Shown here piece after piece: positions 1 to 10,515 of a DNA stretch of 25,000 nucleotides. Source of the DNA: Neocallimastix lanati (nom. inval.) (lineage: Eukaryota > Neocallimastigomycota > Neocallimastigomycetes > Neocallimastigales > Neocallimastigaceae); contig JACVTC010000057.1 in assembly GCA_016946835.1 (NCBI GenBank), positions 457,501 to 482,500 on the forward strand, in the 5' to 3' direction. The stretch's first letter is position 1. Every line of letters begins with the position of its first letter. The notes below the pieces were generated by a model, which had not been told where the DNA came from, made no database searches, and worked only from the letters and a program-made list of their open reading frames with translations. Both the position numbers and the translations under genes were made by a program.

Positions 1-63
1 GAATTAGAAAAATATTACAAGGCAAGACCAATCTTTGGATTTACTCCAGGAAAACTTAATTAA
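1..63 (+). CDS. 3' end of an unidentified gene (partial)
   Basis: The window opens inside an open frame that reads ELEKYYKARPIFGFTPGKLN and then a TAA stop at 61-63. Base composition is clearly richer in G and C than the following 500 bases, which drop at once to A/T low complexity. That contrast, together with balanced codon use, is why I call it the end of a real gene entering from the left. Twenty residues are too few for me to name a family, and no intron is visible in the visible part. The rest of the gene lies outside the window. Confidence 0.55.
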   Translation, partial: ELEKYYKARPIFGFTPGKLN

Positions 64-633
64 AAATAATCAAAAACATTATAATTGAAGATAAATATAT
101 ATATATATATATATATAAGAAGAAAGCTTTATTTGTATATTAATTAATTAATTATTATATATATATATATATATAAATATGAAATTATATATTATTATAT
201 ATTCATATAAATAATTAAAATTAATTATTGTTTTTATAATATCTTATATATAAATAAATATATAAAGCACACAAAATATTAAAAATAAAAATAAAATAAA
301 ATATAAAAAAAAAAAAAAACTAAACAAAATAATATATGAATGTAAATTTATTATATTATTTCGATTTATTAAAAAGTTTTTTTTAAAATTACTTCATAAT
401 TAATTTGCAATTTTTTCTTTTTTTTTAATGGGTAAACTTCAAAAAGAATAAATTTAATTAGAGCTTTTTTATCTTGGAAATATAATTATATAAATATTCA
501 TTTTTTCATTTTCATTTTTTTTTTTTTTATGATTGTATAGAGTTTGAAGTTTTTTTTTTTTTTAAAAAAAATTTTTTATCATTTCAAAAAAAAAAAAAAA
601 AAAAAAAAAATAAAAATAAAAATAAAAATAAAA
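64..633. other. AT-rich intergenic DNA, no gene seen
   Basis: This is the presumed 3' untranslated and intergenic sequence after the partial gene. It holds AT dinucleotide runs (for example near 98-116 and 160-174), several A or T homopolymers, and an A-rich run at about 587-633 ending in AAAAT repeats. I see no coding exon on either strand. Confidence 0.6.
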
Positions 634-815
634 CGAGTAGATCAAGAGAATTACTACCAACTAATACACTAATGTTATTTGGGTTGAAAATTTTTATTAA
701 AAATTTTCATTCAAAGATTTACTCCATATACCAAATAGATGACTCAAAACTTCTTTAATTAAAGAGAAATTTCTTTTATATAAATGTCTCCGATCTCCCA
801 GTACTTAATTTATAG
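634..815 (+). repeat. Dispersed repeat, copy A (diverged)
   Basis: One of three diverged copies of a sequence also found at 1091-1238 and 3819-3945. Shared landmarks in order are an opening AGTA-N-N-TCAAGAGA-type block, a TACT block, a TATA-like core, an ACTTCTTTAA block, and a closing CAGTACTTAATTTA block. Copy A carries extra AT-rich sequence in its first half (about 690-720). The orientation given is arbitrary. The type of element is unknown; a solo LTR or a short nonautonomous element are both possible. Confidence 0.5.
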
Positions 816-1020
816 CTTGATTTTTATGTCCTAAAAATTTAATAAAATTTGACAATTAGTTCATTCAATATTCATTGATAAATTAATCTATTTATTATTA
901 TTATAATTATTAATATAATTGTTATTATCATTATTATTAGTATTATTGTATTTTTATGTATGAAATATTTGTTGAACATAGGAAGAATTCCAAAAATAAT
1001 ATATATATATATATTATTTT

Positions 1021-1038
1021 TTTTACTTATTTTTTTTT

Positions 1039-1076
<38 letters not shown>
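1021..1076. repeat. Poly-T tract
   Basis: A nearly pure T run of more than 50 bases, broken by a few A and C bases at its left end, lies just left of dispersed repeat copy B. On the minus strand it is an A-run directly downstream of copy B. That would fit a retroposon tail, but homopolymers this long occur all over the window. Confidence 0.7.
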
Positions 1077-1078
<2 letters not shown>

Positions 1079-1090
1079 TATACCAATTAA

Positions 1091-1238
1091 AGAGTAACTC
1101 AAGAGAGCTACTTACGACTGGTATAGTGTTGGTGAGGTAATCTGCGAGGCTCACTATATATAGAACATGTGACCCAGAACTCTTTAATAAAAGTTCTTTT
1201 AAATGCCTTTGTTCCCAAGTATTGAATTATATTTCATC
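1091..1238 (+). repeat. Dispersed repeat, copy B
   Basis: This is the most GC-rich copy of the family. It opens with AGAGTAACTCAAGAGAGCTA, has a core CTCACTATATATAGAACA, then AACTCTTTAATAAAAG, and closes with CCAAGTATTGAATTATA. The core CTATATATAGAACA resembles a TATA box and is followed by an AATAAA hexamer. That order would suit the U3-R part of an LTR, but I see no paired LTR and no TG..CA ends, so this stays inference. By eye it is most like copy C (core ACAATATATAGAACA). Confidence 0.55.
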
Positions 1239-1499
1239 TATAGTCAAAGTTTTACCAAGAACTATACATTCATTTTTTTTTTTTTTTTTTTTAAAAATTT
1301 CATATTATATTTAGATAATATTTCAGATGTATGTTTAGAATTAATTTTAGCTATTTTTTTTTTTTTTTCAATGTAATTATGTTTATCATTTGATACTTCA
1401 GTTTTAAATCCTAATGGTAAAAAATATTCTTAAATCTTCATTAAATGGAAAAAATCTGTTGTATTAATAATATATTTATTTACTTCCTATTTCAGAAGC

Positions 1500-1690
1500 A
1501 TAAAAATTTTCATGATCAAGAAATTGGAAGAAATAAACCAAGAAGCAGATGAACATATCGTTGAAAAACTAATCAAGTAATTAAAAAACTATGAAGCTGC
1601 ACAACACTATGGAAGTTTTAGAATGTTTATCTGATATGTTAAACATTTTTAACAAGCTTAAAAACCCCAATTATGATATTTGTGAAAATA
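1500..1690 (+). pseudogene. Coding-like relic, unidentified
   Basis: The plus frame from 1500 reads KLEEINQEADEHIVEKLIK, then a TAA at 1578-1580, then LKNYEAAQHYGSF before a stop at 1632. A second plus frame overlapping its end reads LECLSDMLNIFNKLKNPNYD. The two pieces look like one charged, helix-forming protein broken by one stop and one frameshift. Codon use is balanced and unlike the surrounding A/T filler. I do not recognise the family. Given the neighbours, a fragment of a mobile element is likely. Confidence 0.35.
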
Positions 1691-1695
1691 GAAAG

Positions 1696-2052
1696 ATCTT
1701 GTCCTTGGTTTTGTTGATTTTGATCATTTTGTTGGTTTTGTTGGTTCTGATCTTGACCTTGGTTTTGGTTTTGCTGATTTTGATCATTTTGTTGATTTTG
1801 TTGATTTTGTTGGTTTTGGTCTTGACCTTGGTTTTGGTTTTGATTTTGTTGATTTTGGTCTTGTTGACTTTGTTGATTTTGATCATTTTGTTGGTTTTGT
1901 TGATTTTGTTGGTTTTGCTGATTTTGTTGATTTTGTTGGTTTTGATCTTGACCTTGGTTTTGATTTTGATTTTGTTGATTTTGTTGATTTTGTTGATTTT
2001 GGTTTTGTTGATTTTGTTGATTTTGATCTTGTTGATTTTGTTGATTTTGATC
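1696..2052 (-). repeat. Gln/Asn-coding repeat (QNQQN units)
   Basis: The plus strand is a degenerate repeat built from TTGTTGATTTTG and TTGGTTTTG units. One minus-strand frame stays open for all 119 codons and encodes Gln/Asn-rich sequence with units such as DQNQQNQQN and NQNQGQDQNQQ, then runs on into DLSIFTNIIIGVFKLVKNV and a stop. Differences between units are mostly AAT/AAC, CAA/CAG, GAT/GAC and GGT/GGA, which are synonymous in this frame. The other two open readings (Lys-Ile-Asn on the minus strand, Leu-Ile-Val on the plus strand) are shadows. No ATG lies close upstream; it could be an internal exon with an acceptor at the AAAG at about 2051-2054, or a relic. Confidence 0.55.
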
Positions 2053-2124
2053 TTTAATGATGCAATAAGAAATAATTCATTTTCAGAAGCACTTAATTTG
2101 TATTTTCCGAACAAAAATCAGCAA

Positions 2125-2369
2125 TAGAGAAAATACGAAGACCTCGAGAAAGGGCATAAGTACTAATAGTAGAATTCCTTTTAATGTAACCATCACATGA
2201 TAAAAAAACATTCTACGCTTTATTGATTTCATTATTGATTTTATAAAATGAGACACTATAGTATACCAGTATTAATTAAAGATTGAATACTTCAAGTAAG
2301 AATTTTATTGGAACCAAATAGAGGGACATTGTTAAAGGCTTTACTGATAATATAAGACTGTAAAAACAT

Positions 2370-2427
<58 letters not shown>

Positions 2428-3130
2428 TAAAGGTACTTTATTATTCGTGAAAAAATTGAAAAAATGCAAATAAAGTCTTCCTAACTTTAGCTTGAATATT
2501 AGATATAATTGGTTGAAGTGATAGATCATCGCTGAATGGAATTCTGAGGTTAAATATAACATGAAATTTTAGGAATAGAGTATATACCAAGATAGATAGG
2601 AGGATCAACAAAAAAAATGAATTTGATCAAAGTTATGAGGTTTAATAACCATAGTGGCACATTTATTTATTCCAAATGACATTTCGTTCTTGTTAGCCCA
2701 TTTAAAGACATGAGGAAGAAGTGTAGTCATATTCTCTTTACTGAGAGCTATATAAAACAATATCATCTGCAAATAAACCTCTACCGTATGTTTTTTTATT
2801 TTATTTTTTTTATTTTTTTTTTTTATTTTATTTTTTTTATTTTTTTTATTTTTTTTATTTTTTTTATTTTTTTTATTTTTTTTATTTTTTTTTTTTATTT
2901 TATTTTATTATTTATTTTTATTTCCAATACTGACACCAAAATTAGTACATTTATCCAAAACATTATTAATAAATAAATCAAATAAAATAAAAGACACCCC
3001 TGGCTATACATATGTAAACTCATTATTAAATTTCCTTCTTAGACAGATTTCTCTGATAGAATGATTACGAAAAAAGAAATTGTTCATGTCTAATAAATTA
3101 ATTCTTAAATGTATACTTTGATTTACAATA
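2125..3130 (-). pseudogene. Non-LTR (LINE-type) reverse transcriptase, broken
   Basis: Read on the minus strand from high to low coordinates, typical LINE reverse-transcriptase blocks appear in order. GVSFILFDLFINN (about 2960-3000) matches the motif before the catalytic strand. GLFADDIVLY (about 2750-2780) holds the catalytic A-D-D at 2762-2770. KWANKNEMSFGINKCATM lies at about 2635-2690, then PIYLG and LRIPFSDDLSLQP, then IQSLINTGI (2262-2288) and STYALSRGLRI (about 2131-2167). The blocks fall in different frames with stops between them, so the copy is dead. A TTTTTTTTA-type expansion (about 2790-2925) sits between the FIND-like and FADD motifs, and a pure T52 tract (2371-2422) interrupts the 3' part. 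The 5' end is not defined. Confidence 0.8.
2371..2422. repeat. Pure T52 homopolymer inside the LINE relic
   Basis: Fifty-two uninterrupted T bases (A on the element's own strand) split the reverse-transcriptase remnant after the KVRKTLFAF block. It is a repeat expansion or the trace of another A-tailed insertion. Its exact length is also open to sequencing error. Confidence 0.85.
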
Positions 3131-3548
3131 TTATATATATATATAATATTATTTTTTATTATACATTTTATTTTAATATATTATTTTTATTTTATTTTAT
3201 TTTATTTTATTTTATAGATATAATTAATTCTTTTTAATATTATTATTATTGTTTTTTTTTTTTTTTTTTTTATTTTTTTTAGGCTAGGAAGAAAAAATAC
3301 TTCTAGTGCTTTATTAAATAGATGATTATATTTTTATGTATTACATTTTTTTTTTTAAAAAAAATACATTATATAATTTAAAGATAAAAAATAAAATGTA
3401 TGTAAAGATTGAATAAAATAAAAAATAAAAATTAAAAAAAAAAAAATTTAATTAATCATAGAATATTTAATGTAATAAATAATAAAAATAAGTTCAAGGT
3501 TATAAAAAAAAAATTTCTGTGCGATGTATACTATGTGTAATAACATGA
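3131..3548. other. AT-rich filler between element fragments
   Basis: This stretch holds TTTTA repeats (about 3186-3215), a T-run at 3252-3271 and A-runs near 3435. No readable protein block is present. If the fragment at 3549-3818 belongs to the same LINE, this is decayed sequence between the 5' part and the reverse transcriptase. Confidence 0.5.
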
Positions 3549-3818
3549 TCACCAGTTAAATATAAAATAATAAAAAAAAGAAGTAACATTTTTTAAAATA
3601 GGTAGTGTGGTATCCAATAAACTCTCCCCTGAACCACATGAAAGATCATCAAAAATTGAATTACTTATTATAGGTTCTGTGTTCGGTACTGTGCTGTTAG
3701 TAAACGTGCATTGATGAGAATTAACAGGACTACTAACTGCACTATTCCTTTGCCATATCGGTATGACGTCTGGCACTCTTGGTAATGAAAGTGTTATTGT
3801 TATTGCTAAACCTCTCAA
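3549..3818 (-). other. Coding-like fragment, Ser/Thr/Pro-rich, unidentified
   Basis: An 89-codon open frame with an ATG reads LPRVPDVIPIWQRNSAVSS, then a Ser/Thr/Asn-rich stretch, then SCGSGESLLDTTLPILKN before degrading into Phe/Tyr-rich AT sequence. Its GC content is well above the background. It lies upstream of the reverse-transcriptase relic on the same strand and starts right beside dispersed repeat copy C. It may be the 5' part of that retroelement or of another mobile element. I do not recognise any domain. Confidence 0.3.
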
Positions 3819-3945
3819 AAAGTAACTAAAGAAGAACTACTGATGATCAATATTATATTTGCAAGATATTCCGTAAGTCCCACAATATATAGAACAGTAA
3901 ACCTCTGTGAACTTTTTAGGAGTTATAATTAGTACTTAATTTAAA
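3819..3945 (+). repeat. Dispersed repeat, copy C
   Basis: Third copy of the family at 634-815 and 1091-1238. It begins AAAGTAACTAAAGAAGAACTA, has the core CCCACAATATATAGAACA, and ends AGTACTTAATTTAAATATTA. The core matches copy B and the end matches copy A, so the three copies tie together. On the minus strand it lies directly upstream of the open frame at 3549-3818. Confidence 0.55.
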
Positions 3946-4073
3946 TATTACCACCCCCAAAAAAAAGTTTTATATATATTCTTTCTGATGAATTAAAAAA
4001 AAAAGAAAAAAAAAAAAAGCTAAAGTTATATATGACATTAAAAATTTTTTTTATTTATAGTTTTATTATATAT

Positions 4074-4108
<35 letters not shown>

Positions 4109-4129
4109 AGAAGATATTTCAAATAATAA

Positions 4130-4160
<31 letters not shown>

Positions 4161-5003
4161 ATATAAATAAATAAATAAATAAATAAATAAGAAAAAATAT
4201 TGATAATTATAAAATAAAAAAAGATTACTAAATATATATTGATATGTGTAAAAATGTCAATATATATACATATATTTATTTATATTTTTTTTAAACTATC
4301 ATTAAGTGAAATGTGGATATAAATAATATATAATTACAATAATAATAATAATAATAAATAATGATAATTTTAATAATAATAAAAAAAAAAAGATAATAAG
4401 GAAAAAAAATTTTTTTTTTCTTATATATATTAAAACTATTATTTAATTGAAGATATATATATAAATAAAATAAATATTAATATAAATATAAATATAAATA
4501 TATATATTCATAAATTATATAAATATTAATATTAAAATTATTTTTAAATATTTTGTTTTTTTTATATGTCTATTAAAATAATAGATATTGAATTTTTTTT
4601 TTTATTCATCCATTATTCATATTAATATTGTTAGATATGAAAGAAAAGAAAAGAAAAAAAAAAGAGAAAGAAATAAAAATAAAAATAAAAATAAAAAAAG
4701 AAAAAAAAAAAGATTCTTTTTTTTAAGAAAATGTTTCTCATTTTCATTATTAAAAAAAATTTTTTTTTTTTTTCAGTTTTATATATTTTTATTACATATA
4801 ATATATTACTTCATAATACATTATATATTATATATTTATATTAATATATATATATATACACTTATAATTATTATTATAGTTATATATAATGTATTTATTT
4901 TATTTATTTTTATTTAAATATAATATATATTTATATTTATATTTATTAATTTATATATATATATATATTTTTCTTTTTTCTTTTTCCTTTTTTTTTTTTA
5001 GTT
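3946..5003. repeat. Low-complexity DNA with an AAAT array
   Basis: This is intergenic sequence downstream of the SWIRM gene. It includes a T-run (about 4077-4104), an (AAAT)n microsatellite at about 4129-4193, an AAT run at about 4338-4358, and an A-rich tract with AAAAAT units (about 4640-4710). The predicted Lys- and Ile-rich open frame near 4588-4917 is a product of these repeats. I see no gene. Confidence 0.65.
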
Positions 5004-5576
5004 TTATCTTTTTCTTTGATTCCTTTTTCTCTCTTTTTCTAATTGTTCCGCTTCAATAATATCTTTAAATGGTAACCATCCAATATCTACCCACCAGTCA
5101 TAAAGTTTTGCAGTCTAAAAATTTTTTTATTTTTTATTTTTTTATTTTTTTTAATTGCGATTTTTAATAAATATATATATATAATTAATATTAATATTAA
5201 TATTAATATTATTTATTATTATCATTTAATAATTGTAAAAATATATGTATAAATATCACTTTTTTTCTTTTTTTTTAGGAAAAAAAAATAGTTAATATTA
5301 ACCTTATTAACATCAATACCACGACACCATTTTTTGGCATCTTTCTTCAAAAAATAACCATTCTTTTTATATCCTTGAATTAAAATATCTCTTATTCGTA
5401 AATATTGAGCTGGTAAAATTCTTAATAGGGAACAGGTTTGAATTTCTTCTTTTTGTAATAAATCGTATAATGGTGTATCTGGCGGAACTTCTAATGGTGA
5501 ACCCTCTGTTATCGTATTATTATAATATTTTTTTTTTTTGAAATATTTATATATAAATATATTTAAATAATTCATG

Positions 5577-5616
<40 letters not shown>

Positions 5617-8088
5617 AATTAATTATATTAATAATTCTATATATATAAGAATTTTATAAATAAGTAAAAATATAAATAGATATAAATATTATAAATAAAT
5701 ATGTTACTTTTCCAAACTATTGGTTGAGGGGGATTAATAAATTGCATCTTTTTATAGGTTTCTGAATTTGGAAAATTTAATTTATTTCCAATAACGTTAG
5801 GTTGACGAGTCGGTCTACTATTACTATTACTTTTTTTTAGTGTTGTTGAATGTGTAGAAGATGATGAATTGTTGGTAGCAGTAGTATTTGAGGTATTAGT
5901 ATTTGTAGAAGTAGTAGTAATTGTAGTAGTAGTTGTAGTAGTAGTAAAAGTGGTACTAGTATTATCATAATTTTGTGTACGTAAATTTCTACTAATAACA
6001 CGAGAAAGTGGATATACTTTAGGTGGTGGAGTATTTAATCTATGTACTGAATAATTATATGAAGTATTATTTACGGAGGAATGACTATTGTTGTGAGGAA
6101 GATTATGATATTTATGTCGTCTAGAGGTAACTAATTTTAATGGGGTTTCCAGTGAGAGATGTTCTGCTTCTTTTGGTGTATCTATTAAATAGGTTGGATG
6201 AGTTTGTAGGATGGGGTATATTTCTATTTTAACAATACCTTCTATACATTTTTCAGCTTCGCTTATACAATTGGAAGTGTCAATAGCTCGTATAGGATGT
6301 GAGGATTTTCTTTTTCTATGTACCATTTTAGGATGCCATTTTTTATGAAAAATGGTTTCTGAGGTTGAAGCCTTTTCTATTTTAAGATTTTCCTTAGAGT
6401 CCATCATTATAGATTCCATTTTTGGATCATTATCATCCTTTTGATTATCATTACCAGTTTCTTTATTTTGGTCGATTGAGATATCAATTTCCATTTTATC
6501 TATACTTTTTTTTTTATCAACATTATTTGTATCCATATCCATTTCATTTATATTCATTTTATCTATATTCATTTTATCTATATTAATTTTATCTATATTC
6601 AATTTTACTATATTCATTTTTTCAATTTTCATTTTATCCATATCTGCTTTATCTATATCCACTTTATCTATTTCCATTTTATTGGTCATGGTATTAATTT
6701 TAGAATCGCTTTGAAATAATTTTGATAGTTCTTTCGAATGATTGCTTATATCATTTTCATTACTATTGCTTGATGATTTTTTATCATTATCGATCTTATT
6801 ATTGAAATTATTATCAATTTTTATATTATTTTTGATATTTATGCTATTATTATTATTATTATCTTCAATATTATTATCACTGGTAATACTATTGATTTTA
6901 TTTTTGGTATTAATATCGATATTGTTATTAATATTGCTATTTAAATTTTTATCGGTATTATTTTTTGCATTATTATTGGAATTACTATTGATATTATTAT
7001 TGTTTCTTGAACTATTATTATTATTAGTTTTATTATCACTGGAATTTTTATTTGCATTTTTAGTGTTAGTATTATCATATGCATTAGTTCTTGAAAAATC
7101 AGGAGTATTAGTAATTGCTTTAATATTAATATCTATATTTTTATTTGTGTCTTCGGTATTAGTTTTAACATTTGTGCTGTTGGTAGCATAAGTATTAGTG
7201 TTAGTATTTGCATTTGTATCCATATTCATTTCTTTATCCTTTACATTATTTATATTAATATTTGTGTTATCTATATTGAGTTTTGAATTAGTATTAGAAT
7301 TCGATTTTTTAGTATCAATATTATTATTATTATTATAAGTAGTAGTAGTAGTAGTAGTAGTAAAAGTAGTATTACTTTTTATATTACTAATTGCATTTGA
7401 ATTAATATTCGAATCCATGTTTTTATTTATATCAGTATCTAGAGTTTTATTTGTATTAATATTTTTATTATTTATATCTATATTTGAATTAATATTAATA
7501 TTATCAAAATTAAATGTCTCTTTAGTTTTAATGTTATTAATATTAGTATTTTTATTGGAATTAGGATTCAAAGTTTGGTTATTATCAAAATTGCCAGTTA
7601 TTAAATTAGATTTCATATTTGAAAATAAATTTTTTGCATGGGATAGTAAAATAGGAGGATGATTTGAAATTGAATTTTCATTTCTATTTATTGGAGGTGA
7701 TACATTAGGAGTTTTATAAACTTCTTTTTTATTAATAGCTATTTATACATTTCATTATATATATATATATATATATTTTTTTTAAAAAAAAAAAGTCAAT
7801 TTATTTAGGTTCAGTTAAGATTTTTTTATTTTTTTATTTTTTTATTTTTTTATTTTATTGCAAAAATATTCAATTTTTATTAATACCATTTTTAGTTTCA
7901 AAAGATTTTAATAAATTTTCAGAGGTAATAGATTTACGAATATCAATTACATTATTTTCAACATATTGCTTAGGAGTGATATTTGGGGTATCTAAAAAAT
8001 TTGTATTATTATTATTATTATTAATATTATTATTTTGCAATATTTCCTTTTTAATATTTGGTGAAGAAGAAGGTGTCGAGGAACTCAT
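5004..8088 (-). CDS. SWIRM-domain protein, Asn-rich, 848 aa, 4 exons
   Basis: Exons run 8088-7887, 7738-5708, 5505-5303 and 5114-5004; all GT-AG junctions keep frame. The ATG at 8086-8088 begins MSSSTPSSSPNIKKE. Residues about 109-415 are an Asn/Ser/Thr/Lys low-complexity region. Residues 418-489 hold DKMNI-type repeats. A conserved-looking basic block at about 530-618 includes HKKWHPKMVHRKRKSSHP. Residues about 660-725 are Thr/Asn/Ser-rich. The C-terminal SWIRM domain (about 746-835) spans exons 3-4, with LLRILPAQYLRIRDILIQGY, then KKDAKKWCRGIDVNK and a final LYDWWVDIGWL helix. SWIRM domains bind DNA or histone partners in chromatin complexes; fungal proteins with this C-terminal layout include the Laf/Fun19 type linked to histone deacetylase or acetyltransferase complexes. 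The family is firm; the precise orthologue is inference. Confidence 0.88.
6475..6690 (-). repeat. 15-bp coding minisatellite (IDKMN units)
   Basis: Inside exon 2 of the SWIRM gene a 15-bp unit (plus strand TATATTCATTTTATC) is repeated with variants. It encodes a five-residue periodic run of type IDKMN, with IDKVD, IEKMN, VKLN and INEMD variants. A period of five suits neither a coiled coil nor a simple amphipathic helix, so it is probably a disordered linker that grew by slippage. Confidence 0.8.
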
Positions 8089-8389
8089 ATTTAAATAATA
8101 TATTATTATTATTATTATTTTTTTTTTTATTATATTTAACTTTTTGATTTTCCTATTTATATTTTATTCAAAAATATATAAATATATATAATATTTAATA
8201 GCTTCACAGATACTAAAAGGAATTTTTTTTCTTTTCTATTATAAATAATAACTTCTCATAACTTTAAAAAAAACTTTTATAAAAAAATTTTTTTTCTATA
8301 TTTTTATACATTGAAAAAAATATATCTTATTGAAAAAAATATATCTTATAAATAAATTAATATAATATATTTATATAAAAAAACTAATT

Positions 8390-8424
<35 letters not shown>

Positions 8425-8636
8425 CTAATTCATTGTTGATATATTTTTATGATAAAAAATAATTAATTTTTTGTTTTATATCCTTTAAAACAAATATTAT
8501 TATTATTTTTTTAAATTATAATAAAAAAAAGTTTTTTTTTATCTTTTTTGAAATAATTATTAACAAATATTTTTTAATGTGAAGAAGAAAATTTAAAAAA
8601 ACAAGGAAAAATTTTTATTTATATATAAAAATAAAA
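8089..8636. promoter_or_regulatory. 5' region of the SWIRM gene
   Basis: AT-rich upstream sequence with T-runs and a perfect tandem duplication of a 19-bp unit (TTGAAAAAAATATATCTTA) at 8311-8329 and 8330-8348, about 220-260 bp upstream of the ATG. A long T-run lies at about 8392-8424. I cannot point to a defined core promoter. Confidence 0.35.
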
Positions 8637-8693
8637 TAAGTAAATAAATAAATAAATAAATAATAAATAAATAAATAATAAATAAATAAATAA

Positions 8694-8725
<32 letters not shown>

Positions 8726-8832
8726 AAATAAAAAAATAAATAATAAATAAAAAAATAAATAATAAATAAATAAATAATAAATAAATAAATAATAATAAAT
8801 AAATAAATATATAAATAATAAATAAATATATA
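8637..8832. repeat. AAAT/AAT compound microsatellite
   Basis: About 195 bp built from AAAT units with interspersed AAT units. The minus-strand open frame here (Phe/Tyr/Ile/Leu only) is a by-product of the repeat and not a gene. Confidence 0.85.
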
Positions 8833-8891
8833 AAACAAAAAAATTAAAATATTAGAAATTTTTTTTTAATTTTTGTTATTAGAATTTAAAT

Positions 8892-9335
<444 letters not shown>

Positions 9336-9431
9336 AAAGTAAAATAAAAACATTTTATATATAAAATGATAAGATTAGTGTATTAAGTTCAGAATCATAT
9401 TTTCTTTCCTTTATTTTCTTGTATGTTATGC

Positions 9432-9463
<32 letters not shown>

Positions 9464-9736
9464 TATATATCATTAATGGAATTATTTTTCCTTTAATAAT
9501 TTATTTTATTATTTTTTTATTATATTTTATTTATTATTATTATTATTTTATAAATGTTAAGTTATTTAGGATTCATTAATATAGTTTAATATTAATTTTT
9601 TAATATTTAATTTTTTAATTATTTATTTTTTTAATAAATATATTTAAAATATAATAATAATTAAGAAAAAAAAAAAGTTAAAAATAAAAAAAAGTTTATA
9701 TTTAATATAAATTTTGGATTATCTTGACTAATAATA

Positions 9737-9935
9737 AACTCCTCTTAAATTATAATTTCTATCAAACTGGTCATTTATATATAGGTATTTTTATTTAAAT
9801 TATTTCAGAAGATATATTATGTTTATTAATTTCTATAAATAATTTTCTATATTATTATTGGTAATATTAATTTAATAATTATTAATTACCCTTTAATAAA
9901 GTGAAAATTAATTCATGAGGAACTTCATTTATATT
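9737..9935 (-). pseudogene. Two possible exon remnants, unidentified
   Basis: Minus-strand reading gives INEVPHELIFTLLKG at about 9932-9890, followed by a plausible donor (G then GTAATT). After a gap come INKHNISSEII and, in a shifted frame, YLYINDQFDRNYNLRGVYY ending at a TAG near 9735. The amino-acid mix is normal for a protein and unlike AT filler. The wording faintly recalls ankyrin-type repeats, but I cannot confirm that. Stops and a frame change between the pieces suggest a relic. Confidence 0.3.
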
Positions 9936-10515
9936 AATTATTATTATTATTATTTTTCATAATATTTTTAGGTATGATATATATTCATTGATTTTTTATT
10001 TATAAACCATGTATTTTTATTTTTTTTTATTTTTTTCATTTATATATTTGAATATTATGTTTCGATTTATAGCTATTTAATTAAATAAAAGATTGAACTT
10101 TATTATTATTATTTTTTCAATTTCATTTCATTTTTTTTATGATTCTCTAAAAATTTTTATTTATAAAACAAATACATTCATTAAACAAAACAAAATAAAA
10201 AAAATATATATATATATATATAATTACTAGTAGCTCTAATTTATATCTTCTTAAATATATTTAATAGTTATTAATATTATGAAGTATAATTTTTTTAAAT
10301 GATTTTATATAATAAATATATATATATTATCTATCAGGAATATTGTAATGAATTTTTTTTATTGCTTTTAGATTTGCTTATTATAAAATAATTATAACAA
10401 TATTACATTTTAAAATTAAATTAATGAATAAAAAAATTGAATAAGTTATTATAAAAAAGAGATTATGTCTCCATCTCTAAATATGTATATTTGATTTTTT
10501 TATAATTAAATTTAG

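Noticed and set aside
1091-1238. tRNA-like or SINE reading of dispersed repeat copy B (TGGTATAGTG resembles an A box)
   Set aside because: No good B box, no cloverleaf, and the motif is not kept in copies A and C.
1591-2127. Leu/Ile/Val-rich plus-strand frame that looks like membrane segments
   Set aside because: It is the antisense reading of the Gln/Asn repeat; unit differences are mostly synonymous in the minus Gln/Asn frame. Only its first 30 codons look independent and are reported as a relic.
5637-7616. Single 659-residue minus-strand frame as a stand-alone gene
   Set aside because: The open frame extends upstream to an acceptor at 7739-7740 that joins exactly in frame to an exon with a better start, and downstream it splices to the SWIRM exons; its last residues are intron.
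6742-7662. Leu-rich hydrophobic plus-strand frames
   Set aside because: They are shadows of the Asn-rich exon 2 of the SWIRM gene on the minus strand.
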